From contig LKUE01000230.1 in NCBI GenBank assembly GCA_001412365.1, positions 1-21,328 of the forward strand: a stretch of 21,328 nucleotides of DNA, written 5' to 3'. The notes beneath the pieces are model-generated. The model saw only the letters and a program-made list of their open reading frames with translations. It had not been told where the DNA came from and ran no database searches. Numbering within the stretch: the first letter of the stretch is position 1; every line of letters starts with the position of its first letter. Shown here in pieces: positions 1-7,557 of this stretch. Both the position numbers and the translations under genes were made by a program. This stretch comes from Desulfuromonas sp. SDB. GTDB taxonomy: Bacteria; SDB-A.

Positions 1-244
1 TAGCCAATTTGCCCAACGTAAAAAAACAGGATAATAAAATTGATACCGGGGTTAACAACACTATTAAAGAAGGGATTTGATAATAATAATATTTGGCAAT
101 AATATCCCAGGTCACTTTTCTGTTGAGAAACATGTGGATATGGTCAATTAAATCAACTGTTAAGTAAATGAGTACAAAGCCAATTATACCCATTAACACA
201 AATTTAACGTACAACCACATTATATATCGGTCAATTATCTTCAT
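1..244 (-). CDS. lptG: LptG-like LPS export permease, N-terminal part (runs off the left edge)
   Basis: The first 81 codons of a second YjgP/YjgQ (LptF/LptG) family permease are visible. The protein opens MKIIDRYIMWLYVKFVLMGI, has one hydrophobic segment at about residues 13-30, and begins a second near residue 58. In the family, LptF and LptG pair with the ATPase LptB to extract lipopolysaccharide from the inner membrane and pass it to LptC/LptA. The ATG overlaps the lptF stop as ATGA (241-244), so the two are translationally coupled, as lptF-lptG pairs usually are. A GGAG lies just 3 nt before the ATG. The LptG assignment over LptF rests on its being second in the pair; the C-terminal half is outside the window. 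Confidence 0.8.
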   Translation of the reverse strand, partial: MKIIDRYIMWLYVKFVLMGIIGFVLIYLTVDLIDHIHMFLNRKVTWDIIAKYYYYQIPSLIVLLTPVSILLSCFFTLGKLA

Positions 245-1524
245 TTTCTCCACCAAATCAGATTGTCCATGAAGAATCCCAGATAAAGCCAAAAGCCGAT
301 AAATAAAAATATTATATTTGCACTCCACATTGCCCAAAAAGGAGGTATCAACCCCCGGTCAGAAAGAGTTTCACCACCCACTATAAAAATGTAGAAAATC
401 GTAGTAATCAATATGGCAATACCAAAGGCGGCTCCCATTCCTCCCTTTCTGGTTTTAATGCCCAAGGGCGCACCTAAAAAAATAAAAGTAATAGCGGCAA
501 AGGGAAGAGAATATTTTTTATGGATTTCCACCAGGTATTTATTTATTTGATCATTTAAAGCCTTAAGCTGGTTGTTAATTGTCTCCAGCTGACGGCTGTA
601 CAGCTGATTATCCTGAGGAATCTGATTGTGGGATTGACTTTGCAATTCAGCCAGCTCTCTTTTCAGGGAATCATATTGATGCTGCCACCGGGAAACCATA
701 TTCATCATCTGGCCTGCGCTTAATTCACGATCACCGCGGTGAGAGGTGTCCGGTCTTGCCTCGGGAGGTAGGAAAACATTAGTTAACTGTTGGTCAAAAT
801 CTACTTCCCAATAAATTCCATCTTCGCCAATCACCTGCTTCTGACCTCTATTCATTTCAAAGGTAATTAAATTCCACTGGTTATCAATGGTAATGGAAGC
901 CTGCTGGGCAGTAACAAAATTTGCCGGGGCATATTCACTTTTTTCAATCAGCAGCACGTCTTCCAATGTAGCAGGATGGGATGTTTTATCAATTGCCCGG
1001 GCATAGAGGATATAACCGGGAAAACTGGTAATAAAGCTTCGAGGAGCTAATTCTGCAGCTGGTCTTATTTCACTGACCCGCATTAACAGAACTTTTACTT
1101 TGTGATTGGAGTCAGGAAGAATATGATTGTTGAAATAAATCATAAAAAAAACAAACAAAAATGCAGTAAATCCCAGAGGAACTAATATGCGGAAGGGATT
1201 AATTCCCAAAGCTTTGTAGGCGATAATTTCAAAATCTTCGGACATTCTTCCGAATACTGCTAATATTGCAGTGAGAAATGCCATGGGGGCAGTGATGGCA
1301 ATAATGAAGGGAAGGCTGTATAAAAATATTTTTCCCACAGTTATAGGATCCAGCCCTTTGCCAAAAATCAAATCCACCAATTCAAACAGACGATTCATAA
1401 TTAATACAAAGGTGTATACAAACAAAGAAAGGGAAAAGGGCATAATCATCTGTTTTATAATGTACAGATCAAAAGCCATCCGGGGAGTTAAAAAAGTTAT
1501 GGTTCGATTAAGCAGTTTAGTCAT
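241..1524 (-). CDS. lptF: LptF-like LPS export permease with periplasmic coiled coil
   Basis: Membrane permease of the YjgP/YjgQ family, 427 aa, predicted to form the LptB2FG transporter with the next gene. Hydrophobic segments lie at about residues 29-52, 66-91 and 112-131, then a large periplasmic region, then three more at about 338-355, 364-384 and 395-418. This is the usual 3+3 layout around a beta-jellyroll. The stretch at about 268-335 is rich in Gln, Leu and charged residues in a heptad-like pattern and looks like a coiled coil between the jellyroll and the second membrane block. That makes the protein longer than the roughly 360 aa of the E. coli homologue. The ATG at 1524 is preceded by GGAG with a 5-nt spacer and overlaps the upstream DUF1460 gene by 8 bases. 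LptF rather than LptG is assigned from gene order. Confidence 0.85.
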   Translation of the reverse strand: MTKLLNRTITFLTPRMAFDLYIIKQMIMPFSLSLFVYTFVLIMNRLFELVDLIFGKGLDPITVGKIFLYSLPFIIAITAPMAFLTAILAVFGRMSEDFEIIAYKALGINPFRILVPLGFTAFLFVFFMIYFNNHILPDSNHKVKVLLMRVSEIRPAAELAPRSFITSFPGYILYARAIDKTSHPATLEDVLLIEKSEYAPANFVTAQQASITIDNQWNLITFEMNRGQKQVIGEDGIYWEVDFDQQLTNVFLPPEARPDTSHRGDRELSAGQMMNMVSRWQHQYDSLKRELAELQSQSHNQIPQDNQLYSRQLETINNQLKALNDQINKYLVEIHKKYSLPFAAITFIFLGAPLGIKTRKGGMGAAFGIAILITTIFYIFIVGGETLSDRGLIPPFWAMWSANIIFLFIGFWLYLGFFMDNLIWWRK

Positions 1525-2311
1525 CTTCTCTCCAGTACAAATCCGGGCTGGATTTTATCCTCACTACCATAACTCCCAATAAATTTTGTCTGCTTTGAAG
1601 GTAGGCAATAAAATTTTCCCAGGATAAATCTACAACTTTACGGTTAGTCATAGAGGCATGTCTGAAAATTCCCGGAGGACGGATATAGAAACCCCAATGA
1701 GCCACTACTATTCCCGGCTTGTCAGTAACCAGCATTACGATATCCGCATTAGCCAGATAATTCTCCAATTGCTGGATATTTTGTTTAGGGAAGTAAAAGC
1801 AATCAACATTTTCCACGGGAAGATTTACATCCGGATGGCAATCATGCTCGATTAAAAAACTTTCCCGATCAATTTGCTTGAAAATATTTTTTACTCCCGG
1901 CAGATCAGGGGTAATATCGTTACATAACCACTGATTATGAGGGATCCAGTCGGTAACCGTATAATGATTCCGGTGATAGTAGCTAACCTGTCCATCAGCA
2001 TAACGGATGTGGTCTAAAATCTCTAAAAATTCCCTGAAATTTTCCCGGGACAAGGACAGGGCAATTACCTGTTCACAAAAGGTCATGCAGTCCACTCTTT
2101 GAAAATCAAACCGGGGATCTTCATCAGGGAAATTCCCTTCTCCTTCACCCAAGGGTCCTAAAACATAGGTAGTGCCTAAAAATTCACCTGAATAATAAGC
2201 AATCCGGTCGTAAATATTATCATACCTCTGGTAAATTTGGGGGATAATTGTATCTAGTTGTGATAAATTAATAATTCCCATAACTGCTGTCAATATCAAG
2301 TTAATATTCAT
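1517..2311 (-). CDS. DUF1460 family protein (NlpC/P60-like amidase fold)
   Basis: 264 aa protein resembling the DUF1460 / N-acetylmuramoyl-L-alanine amidase-like family, a variant of the NlpC/P60 cysteine-peptidase fold acting on cell-wall peptides. Visible landmarks are the YVLGPLGEG block (49-57), the likely nucleophile Cys75 in VDCMTFCE, the RNHYTVTDWIP block (114-124) and a candidate catalytic His205 in VAHWGF. Residues 1-18 are hydrophobic and may be a weak export signal, but no clear cleavage site or lipobox is seen. The ATG at 2311 overlaps the receiver gene by 11 bases; only a purine-rich run precedes it. The gene lies directly before lptF, so a role in envelope remodelling beside LPS export is plausible but inferred. 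Confidence 0.75.
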   Translation of the reverse strand: MNINLILTAVMGIINLSQLDTIIPQIYQRYDNIYDRIAYYSGEFLGTTYVLGPLGEGEGNFPDEDPRFDFQRVDCMTFCEQVIALSLSRENFREFLEILDHIRYADGQVSYYHRNHYTVTDWIPHNQWLCNDITPDLPGVKNIFKQIDRESFLIEHDCHPDVNLPVENVDCFYFPKQNIQQLENYLANADIVMLVTDKPGIVVAHWGFYIRPPGIFRHASMTNRKVVDLSWENFIAYLQSRQNLLGVMVVRIKSSPDLYWREDD

Positions 2312-2699
2312 TTTTCTTTTTTAACATCTCTGCAATGGTTTTCTTAAGATATCCTAATTCCCTGGATTTGCTTATAAATTTCTCCGCTCCTTTATCTACT
2401 GCCATTTTCTTTAAATCATTGCTGGAAATTCCACTGTAAAATATTATCGGAATCTCATCGTATTTCGAGCATGATTTAATTTTCATAAGGCAGTTATATC
2501 CATTCAACACAGGCATTTCCCAGTCTAAAATGATCAATGCCACATTTTCAGATAATATTTCCAGAATATCAAGAACTTCTTCTCCATTCTCCACTCCCTG
2601 AAATACTAAATTTAGACTCTTAATCACTTTTCTAACTTTCTCTCTAAATAATCTCTGGTCATCGGCATGAATGACCACAAGACGTTCCTGCTGGTTCAT
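2301..2699 (-). CDS. Stand-alone response regulator receiver (REC) domain protein
   Basis: A 132-aa CheY-like single-domain response regulator with no output domain. With the start used here, the acidic pair is D13/D14 (HADDQ), the phospho-acceptor D59 lies in ILDWEMP, the conserved Ser/Thr position is S89 (FYSGIS) and the conserved Lys is K111 (FISKS). An in-frame TTG at 2738 would add 13 residues. The ATG at 2699 is preferred because AGGTG lies 6 nt upstream and the added residues do not look like REC. No histidine kinase is visible. It is the first gene of an operon with DUF1460 and lptF/lptG, which suggests phosphorylation-dependent protein-protein signalling linked to envelope functions; that link is inference. 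Confidence 0.85.
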   Translation of the reverse strand: MNQQERLVVIHADDQRLFREKVRKVIKSLNLVFQGVENGEEVLDILEILSENVALIILDWEMPVLNGYNCLMKIKSCSKYDEIPIIFYSGISSNDLKKMAVDKGAEKFISKSRELGYLKKTIAEMLKKKNEY

Positions 2700-2765
2700 A
2701 TAGTGCACCTGATTAAGTTTAGTTGATATAATTATCAATAAAATTTAATGTTTAAAATAACTGTG

Positions 2766-2791
2766 AATATACCATTTTAACCGTTAATCAA
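2766..2791 (-). promoter_or_regulatory. Candidate promoter of the receiver-DUF1460-lptFG operon
   Basis: On the minus strand an extended -10 element TGGTATATT occupies 2774-2766. A TTGATT at 2791-2786 lies 14 bp upstream, which is short for a -35 box, so the extended -10 is the main evidence. Transcription would begin near 2759, giving a leader of about 60 nt before the ATG at 2699. Confidence 0.35.
2777..2787. promoter_or_regulatory. Operator-like palindrome in the divergent spacer
   Basis: TTAACCGTTAA is a perfect 5-bp inverted repeat around one central base. It lies upstream of the minus-strand extended -10, overlapping the -35 region, where a repressor would block that promoter. A further half site CGGTTAA is at 2813-2819, inverted relative to TTAACCG at 2777-2783. 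A transcription-factor site is inferred from symmetry and position only. Confidence 0.3.
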
Positions 2792-2862
2792 TCTAATGAT
2801 AATTCATCTTCCCGGTTAATTTTATTATATTATTGAACTTATTTTCTTTCCTTAATTTACTC

Positions 2863-2871
2863 TGATATAAT
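2863..2871 (+). promoter_or_regulatory. Extended -10 promoter element of the glycosyltransferase gene
   Basis: TGATATAAT combines the TGn extension with a perfect TATAAT at 2866-2871. No good -35 is present at 16-18 bp; a TTGAAC at 2833-2838 is too far. Only 11 nt separate the box from the ATG at 2883, so the expected transcript would have a leader of about 3-5 nt and no Shine-Dalgarno sequence. Confidence 0.5.
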
Positions 2872-2882
2872 AAAATCTGGTT

Positions 2883-3701
2883 ATGAAGGATCTTTCCATA
2901 ATCATCGTGCATTTTAAACAGCATGAGGAAACCAACCGTTTATTAGACCATCTTATTGAAAAAACAAAATTACCTAGTTCCGCTGAAATTTTAGTTGTAC
3001 TTAATTCATCCTATCAGGGAAACTCAATAAGTTCCAACTCAATCAAATTTTTAAAACCCGGTAAAAACCTTGGTTTCGGTGCAGGTATAAATTATGGATG
3101 GGAATACGCTAAAGGGGAGAATCTGCTTATTTTAAATCCGGATATCATACCTGAAAAAAATTCAATAGTAGATATGCTGCAGTTTATAAATTCCGGATTA
3201 TATAAAAATATTGGAATCTTAGCTCCCCGGTTGATGTACTTTGACGGTTCCCGTCAGCATTCCGTACGTAGATTTTACCGCTGGTTCGATCTTTTTTTTT
3301 CCAGGTTATCTCTACTGGTAAAATCAAATCCATATTTCTACCATCAGCATTTGATGTCCGACATTGATATTTCAAAACCCATTGAGGTTGACTGGGCAGT
3401 GGGAGCCTGTTTGATGCTATCCAGGAAGTTTATCACCTCTCAGCCTTATATTTTCGATCCCCGTTTTTTCCTTTACTTTGAAGATGTTGAACTTTGTACC
3501 CGGTGTTGGAGATCAGGTTTTAAAGTGGTCTACCAACCCCAAATTATTTTTCATCACTTCCACCACCGGGAAAGTAAAAATATTTTCAGCTATTCCGGTT
3601 TTCAGCACATATTCAGTGGATTAAAGTACTTTATCAAATACCGGGGATTATATCACCGCGGGGAATCCTGCTCAACGGTGACTGAAGCCGGAACTGACTG
3701 A
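2883..3701 (+). CDS. Family 2 glycosyltransferase (rhamnosyltransferase-like)
   Basis: 272-aa GT-A fold transferase of the GT2 group that includes dTDP-rhamnosyltransferases of the WbbL type. It probably adds a sugar to a surface polysaccharide or LPS at the cytoplasmic face of the inner membrane. Seen in the sequence are the N-terminal strand LSIIIVHF (4-11), the nucleotide-binding block NLGFGAGINYG (62-72), the metal-binding LNPD block (84-87), the acceptor-side block VDWAVGACLMLSR, and the segment FFLYFEDVELCTRCWRSG with its acidic ED pair. The ATG at 2883 gives a complete N-terminal strand; there is no Shine-Dalgarno sequence. It is the only plus-strand gene here, and its last 49 bases overlap the end of the opposing DUF2085 gene. 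The donor and acceptor sugars cannot be told from sequence. A T9 run lies at 3292-3300. Confidence 0.88.
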   Translation: MKDLSIIIVHFKQHEETNRLLDHLIEKTKLPSSAEILVVLNSSYQGNSISSNSIKFLKPGKNLGFGAGINYGWEYAKGENLLILNPDIIPEKNSIVDMLQFINSGLYKNIGILAPRLMYFDGSRQHSVRRFYRWFDLFFSRLSLLVKSNPYFYHQHLMSDIDISKPIEVDWAVGACLMLSRKFITSQPYIFDPRFFLYFEDVELCTRCWRSGFKVVYQPQIIFHHFHHRESKNIFSYSGFQHIFSGLKYFIKYRGLYHRGESCSTVTEAGTD

Positions 3702-4159
3702 AATGAATTTATTGCTTCATCCATTAATGCACAAACCAACAGGCTTACTGCCAATCCAAAACCAAAACCGGTGCCCATCTGCATCCACCAAATTGAATTG
3801 ATAACATTGAAAAATTCCAATATCCATTCAAGGAACATGGCAACAGAAAATACCATTGACAATCCCAGGGTATTTTTCCAATTCAAATGATCTCGCAGTA
3901 AGGGAAAAACTACTGCTGCTGCCAGGAAGAAGGATATATCAATCCCTGTACAACGGAAACATACTGCTGCCGGCCTGCTCAGAATCCAGGGACAGCGGTT
4001 AGGAATTCCATGACAGAGAAACCTGTATACAAACCTCAAATTCCTGGAAAAACCAAGAAGACCGAAATTTTCCAGAACAGGGGGCAGTATCCCTAATATC
4101 CATACCCCCAGAAAAATTGATCCAATGCCCAAAGCCCAGCGGGGATATCTTTGCTTCAT
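3653..4159 (-). CDS. DUF2085 family membrane protein
   Basis: Small integral membrane protein of the DUF2085 family, function unknown. The signature is clear: a CHGIPNRC motif followed by CFRCTGID, i.e. the CH(x)iPxR ... CxRCtGi pattern with paired cysteines that could bind metal or heme. About four hydrophobic segments are visible, the first right after MKQRYPRWA. The start is uncertain. The ATG at 4159 begins 5 bp after the pyrB stop. A TTG at 4168 would overlap that stop as TTGA and has GGA 8 nt upstream; a GTG at 4189 would overlap pyrB by 25 bases. The last 49 bases are antisense to the end of the glycosyltransferase gene. It is last in the long minus-strand run and probably co-transcribed with pyrB. 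Confidence 0.75.
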   Translation of the reverse strand: MKQRYPRWALGIGSIFLGVWILGILPPVLENFGLLGFSRNLRFVYRFLCHGIPNRCPWILSRPAAVCFRCTGIDISFFLAAAVVFPLLRDHLNWKNTLGLSMVFSVAMFLEWILEFFNVINSIWWMQMGTGFGFGLAVSLLVCALMDEAINSFQSVPASVTVEQDSPR

Positions 4160-4164
4160 TATTT

Positions 4165-5097
4165 TCAATGCTGATATCCGATTAAACACATCTTCAACAA
4201 AGCCATTCTGATGAATATCCCGTTTTGTATTTGGCTGAAATACAGCGCTTTGGGATCTACATCCACATCCGGGGATATTTCATCAACCCGGGGGAAAGGA
4301 TGAAGCAAGATTGATTTATCTTTCATCGAATCAACAACTGCCCGGTTTACTATGTATTTCCCTCTTGCTTTTTCATAATCACCGGGTCTTTCAATTAACC
4401 TTTCCCTTTGAATTCTGGTCATATAAATTACATCTACTTGGGGTGCTATTTCCCTCAGATCATCACATTCTTCCCAGGGAATTTCATGTTTATCCAGATG
4501 TTGTTTGATATCATCTTTCATCCTTAAAAAATCAGGAGATATAAACACTATTTTCACATCACTGTATTTTGCCAGTAAATAAGCCAGCGATCTCACTGTT
4601 CTGCCGTTTTCCAGATCACCAACCATAGCCACACTCAATCCGTCAATTTTAATAAAGGATTCCTTAATTGTATACAAATCTAGAAGAGCTTGAGTGGGGT
4701 GCTGACCTGCTCCATCACCAGCATTTATAATTGGAATCTGAGCGATTTTCTCCGCCAGCTTTGCGGTTCCGCTTTGATAATGCCGGAGTACGATAATATC
4801 AGCATAACTTTGTATTGTTCTGATGGTGTCCTGAATGCTTTCCCCTTTTGCCGCTGAAGAAAACTCCCGGGCATTTTCGGTGGATATTACCCTCCCCCCT
4901 AATCTGATCATAGCTGATTCAAAACTCAACCGGGTACGGGTGCTGGGTTCATAGAATACCGTAGCCATTATGGCATGCTTCAGAATATCGCTGCCTCCTG
5001 AATATGCAATTTTTTCCATTTCATTGGCTTCATTAAAAACTACTTCCAATAAATCACGGTCAAACTGCTGTGCTTCAATAACATGATCAAGTTTCAT
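4165..5097 (-). CDS. pyrB: Aspartate carbamoyltransferase catalytic subunit
   Basis: 310-aa ATCase catalytic chain. It joins carbamoyl phosphate and L-aspartate in the second step of pyrimidine synthesis in the cytoplasm. Carbamoyl-phosphate contacts are present in FYEPSTRTRLSFE and in the 80s-type loop SSAAKGES; HPTQALLDLYTI and the aspartate-domain HPFPRVDEI complete the family pattern. The loop form and HPFPR distinguish it from ornithine carbamoyltransferase. Length matches the usual 300-310 aa. The ATG at 5097 has a strong GAGGAGG just upstream and follows the polA stop by 9 bp. No pyrI or pyrC is adjacent, so the oligomeric and regulatory type cannot be decided. Confidence 0.96.
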   Translation of the reverse strand: MKLDHVIEAQQFDRDLLEVVFNEANEMEKIAYSGGSDILKHAIMATVFYEPSTRTRLSFESAMIRLGGRVISTENAREFSSAAKGESIQDTIRTIQSYADIIVLRHYQSGTAKLAEKIAQIPIINAGDGAGQHPTQALLDLYTIKESFIKIDGLSVAMVGDLENGRTVRSLAYLLAKYSDVKIVFISPDFLRMKDDIKQHLDKHEIPWEECDDLREIAPQVDVIYMTRIQRERLIERPGDYEKARGKYIVNRAVVDSMKDKSILLHPFPRVDEISPDVDVDPKALYFSQIQNGIFIRMALLKMCLIGYQH

Positions 5098-5106
5098 CTT
5101 CCCTCC

Positions 5107-7557
5107 TCAACTGTGTGCTTTATACCAGTCATCACCAATGTGGGTGGTCACCACTAAGGGTACCTTTAATTTTACAATATTTTCCATGACATCTTTCACA
5201 ATAGCAGAAATTTTTTCAACTTCATTTTCCTTGACTTCCCAGATCAATTCATCATGTACCTGCAGTATCAAATGGCATTGCTGATGTTGAAGTTTTTTAT
5301 GTAACTCAATCATCGCCATTTTAATTAAATCAGCTGCCCCCCCCTGCACCGGAGTGTTCAGTACTTTTCTAACTGATCTTCTGCGGATATTATGATTACG
5401 GTCATCTAAACCCCGGATAATTCTTCTCCTCCCCATAAATGTTCTGACTTCTCCTGTTCTTTTTGCCTCCTCCACCAATTTATCCTGCCAGGTTTTAATG
5501 CAGGAAAACCGGTTGAAATAATCTTCGATGAAGGACCGGGCAGTCTGTTCAGTAATTTTCATATCATTGGAAAGTTTAAATGAAGACATCCCGTAGAGGA
5601 CCCCAAAATTTACAATTTTGGCTAATGATCTTTTCTGTTCATCTATGTCCAAAGGATCAATATTAAATATCTCCGCTGCAGTTCTCCTATGTATGTCTTC
5701 CCCCTTCTTAAATGCTTGTATAAAGGTTGGGTCTTCAGAAAGATGGGCAGCTATCCTCAATTCAATTTGAGAATAATCTGCAGATAGAAGCTTCCATCCA
5801 TTCTCAGTGATAAAAGCTTTTCTTATTTGACGTGCCCGTTCATTGCGGATGGGGATGTTTTGAAGATTGGGATCTGAAGAAGAAAATCTTCCGGTAGCAG
5901 TTGAACGTAAATTAAATTTACAGTGTAAGCGTTGTCGGGAATCCACCATATCCGGTATGACCTCTACATAAGTTGAAAGAAGCTTGGATAAAAACCGGTG
6001 TTCCAATATTTTCTCCACAATGGAATGAGAACTGATGAGTTTTTCTAAGGTTTGTGAATCAGTAGATCTGCCGGTTTTAGTTTTTTTCAGTACAGGCAAT
6101 TTCAACAAATCATATAGTAAATGCGCAACTTGCTGAGGAGAGCGGGGATTAATTTCCGCTCCGGCCAGTTGAGCAATTTCCTTCTCAATCTTATTTAAAT
6201 CCTTATTTAATTCAATACTCATGAATTTCAACCATTCAACATCAATCAACACCCCCCTTTTTTCCATTTTGGCAACTATTTCAATTAAAGGCAGTTCAAT
6301 TTGATAGTAAAGTTCAGTCAGATTTAATTCACCCAGGTTTTGTTTAAGTTTCTGATAAATTAAACCCATTTTTTCAATACTCTGGGGTAAAGATAAATAT
6401 TCTTGGAGAAATCTCCGGGATAAACTAACCGGATCATATTGTTCTGCTTCAGGATCTATAAGATAAGCCATTGTACCCACATCCTCTACATCCCCATGCT
6501 CAGGTTTTAATGAGTATTCCAGCATAAACTGCTTAAAGTTATCGGATAAAAATTTACTGGGTTTTAATTTATCCATTATATTCTGGGTGATTTTTGTAAA
6601 TTTTCCTCCGCCATAAGCTATCCATTCATTTTCCAGTTTACTTATTGAAATTATATCTGATTTTATTTCTCCGTTTAATTTCAAGGAGATGGATTCAGAT
6701 TTATTTAAATCAATGTCTAACTGGGAAGCTACTTTTACTAAGTCCCATGATTGTAAAAATAGCCTGGCTTTATCTCCTGGTTTTTTCCGGGTAAGTTTAT
6801 CCGGGGAAGGAAGGCTTAAATCTGTTTTCAAAGCTATCAATTTATCTGCAAGTTCAATATCTTCCAGGTGATTATTGATTTTTTCTGCAATACTGGCAGT
6901 GGTATAGGATTTAGGCTGATCAATGAGATTTTTTAAATTTTTTGCTTTGCTGATTAATTTAGCCGCGGTTTTCGGACCGATTCCGGGAACTCCTTTGATA
7001 TTATCAACACTATCCCCGGTTAAACATAAGTAATCTTTGATTTGTTCCGGATAAACGCCAAATTTCTGAAAAATTTTTTCCCTGTCCATAATTACCCATT
7101 TTTGTTTCCGATCCGGACTGACCACAGTAACATGCTCATTTACCAGCTGAAAAAGATCTTTATCTCCGGAAACAATTTTAAAATTATCCACGTGGGGAGC
7201 TAATTGTACCGCTGCTGAAGCCAGGATATCATCTGCTTCATAATCATCATAAACTAAAACTGGGTAACCTAAATAAGCTAAACCTTGTTTTAAAACCTCA
7301 ATTTGTTTTTTCAGACTATCAGGCATTTTTTCCCGTTTAGCTTTGTACTCCGGATAGATTTCCGAACGGAAACTGGGCTGGGGCGGATCAAAAACCACTA
7401 CAATATTTAAATCGTTAAATGTCTTTTCCAGGGAAATTAAAGTTTGGATAATCCCGTAAACTGCTCCAACTTCCCGGCCGTCTTTTGTGGTAAGATTTGC
7501 CTGCTGCAGAGCAAAAAAACTCCGGTAAGCGAAGGCAGTCCCATCAATAAAAATCAA
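5107..7557 (-). CDS. polA: DNA polymerase I, proofreading domain apparently degenerate
   Basis: 816-aa family A polymerase for Okazaki-fragment maturation and repair synthesis. The 5' nuclease domain (1 to about 280) retains its acidic clusters: FIDGTAFAYRS, FDPPQPSFR, YEADDILA (106-113), SGDKDL (130-135) and GDSVDNIKGVPGIGPKTA (181-198). The 3'-5' exonuclease region (about 300-400) is short and lacks a recognisable DxE motif or the other exonuclease acids, so proofreading is probably absent. The polymerase domain is intact: motif A with D593 (SADYSQIELR), O-helix R643/K647/F651/Y655, and motif C HDE at 768-770. F651 is the position that disfavours dideoxynucleotides. The start is TTG at 7557, overlapping the nadD stop as TTGA, with AGGGA about 9 nt upstream; the next in-frame stop is at 7578, leaving no room for an ATG. 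Confidence 0.96.
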   Translation of the reverse strand: MIFIDGTAFAYRSFFALQQANLTTKDGREVGAVYGIIQTLISLEKTFNDLNIVVVFDPPQPSFRSEIYPEYKAKREKMPDSLKKQIEVLKQGLAYLGYPVLVYDDYEADDILASAAVQLAPHVDNFKIVSGDKDLFQLVNEHVTVVSPDRKQKWVIMDREKIFQKFGVYPEQIKDYLCLTGDSVDNIKGVPGIGPKTAAKLISKAKNLKNLIDQPKSYTTASIAEKINNHLEDIELADKLIALKTDLSLPSPDKLTRKKPGDKARLFLQSWDLVKVASQLDIDLNKSESISLKLNGEIKSDIISISKLENEWIAYGGGKFTKITQNIMDKLKPSKFLSDNFKQFMLEYSLKPEHGDVEDVGTMAYLIDPEAEQYDPVSLSRRFLQEYLSLPQSIEKMGLIYQKLKQNLGELNLTELYYQIELPLIEIVAKMEKRGVLIDVEWLKFMSIELNKDLNKIEKEIAQLAGAEINPRSPQQVAHLLYDLLKLPVLKKTKTGRSTDSQTLEKLISSHSIVEKILEHRFLSKLLSTYVEVIPDMVDSRQRLHCKFNLRSTATGRFSSSDPNLQNIPIRNERARQIRKAFITENGWKLLSADYSQIELRIAAHLSEDPTFIQAFKKGEDIHRRTAAEIFNIDPLDIDEQKRSLAKIVNFGVLYGMSSFKLSNDMKITEQTARSFIEDYFNRFSCIKTWQDKLVEEAKRTGEVRTFMGRRRIIRGLDDRNHNIRRRSVRKVLNTPVQGGAADLIKMAMIELHKKLQHQQCHLILQVHDELIWEVKENEVEKISAIVKDVMENIVKLKVPLVVTTHIGDDWYKAHS

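Noticed and set aside
1271-1582. 103-codon plus-strand frame opposite lptF
   Set aside because: Antisense to conserved membrane helices and runs over the lptF-DUF1460 junction; no ribosome-binding site.
2301-2738. Longer form of the receiver protein starting at TTG 2738
   Set aside because: The extra 13 residues precede the first REC strand without similarity, and the ATG at 2699 has a well-spaced AGGTG.
3292-3300. T9 run in the glycosyltransferase as a phase-variation switch
   Set aside because: T9 runs are expected fairly often in AT-rich DNA, and the frame is intact; no repeat variation can be judged from one sequence.
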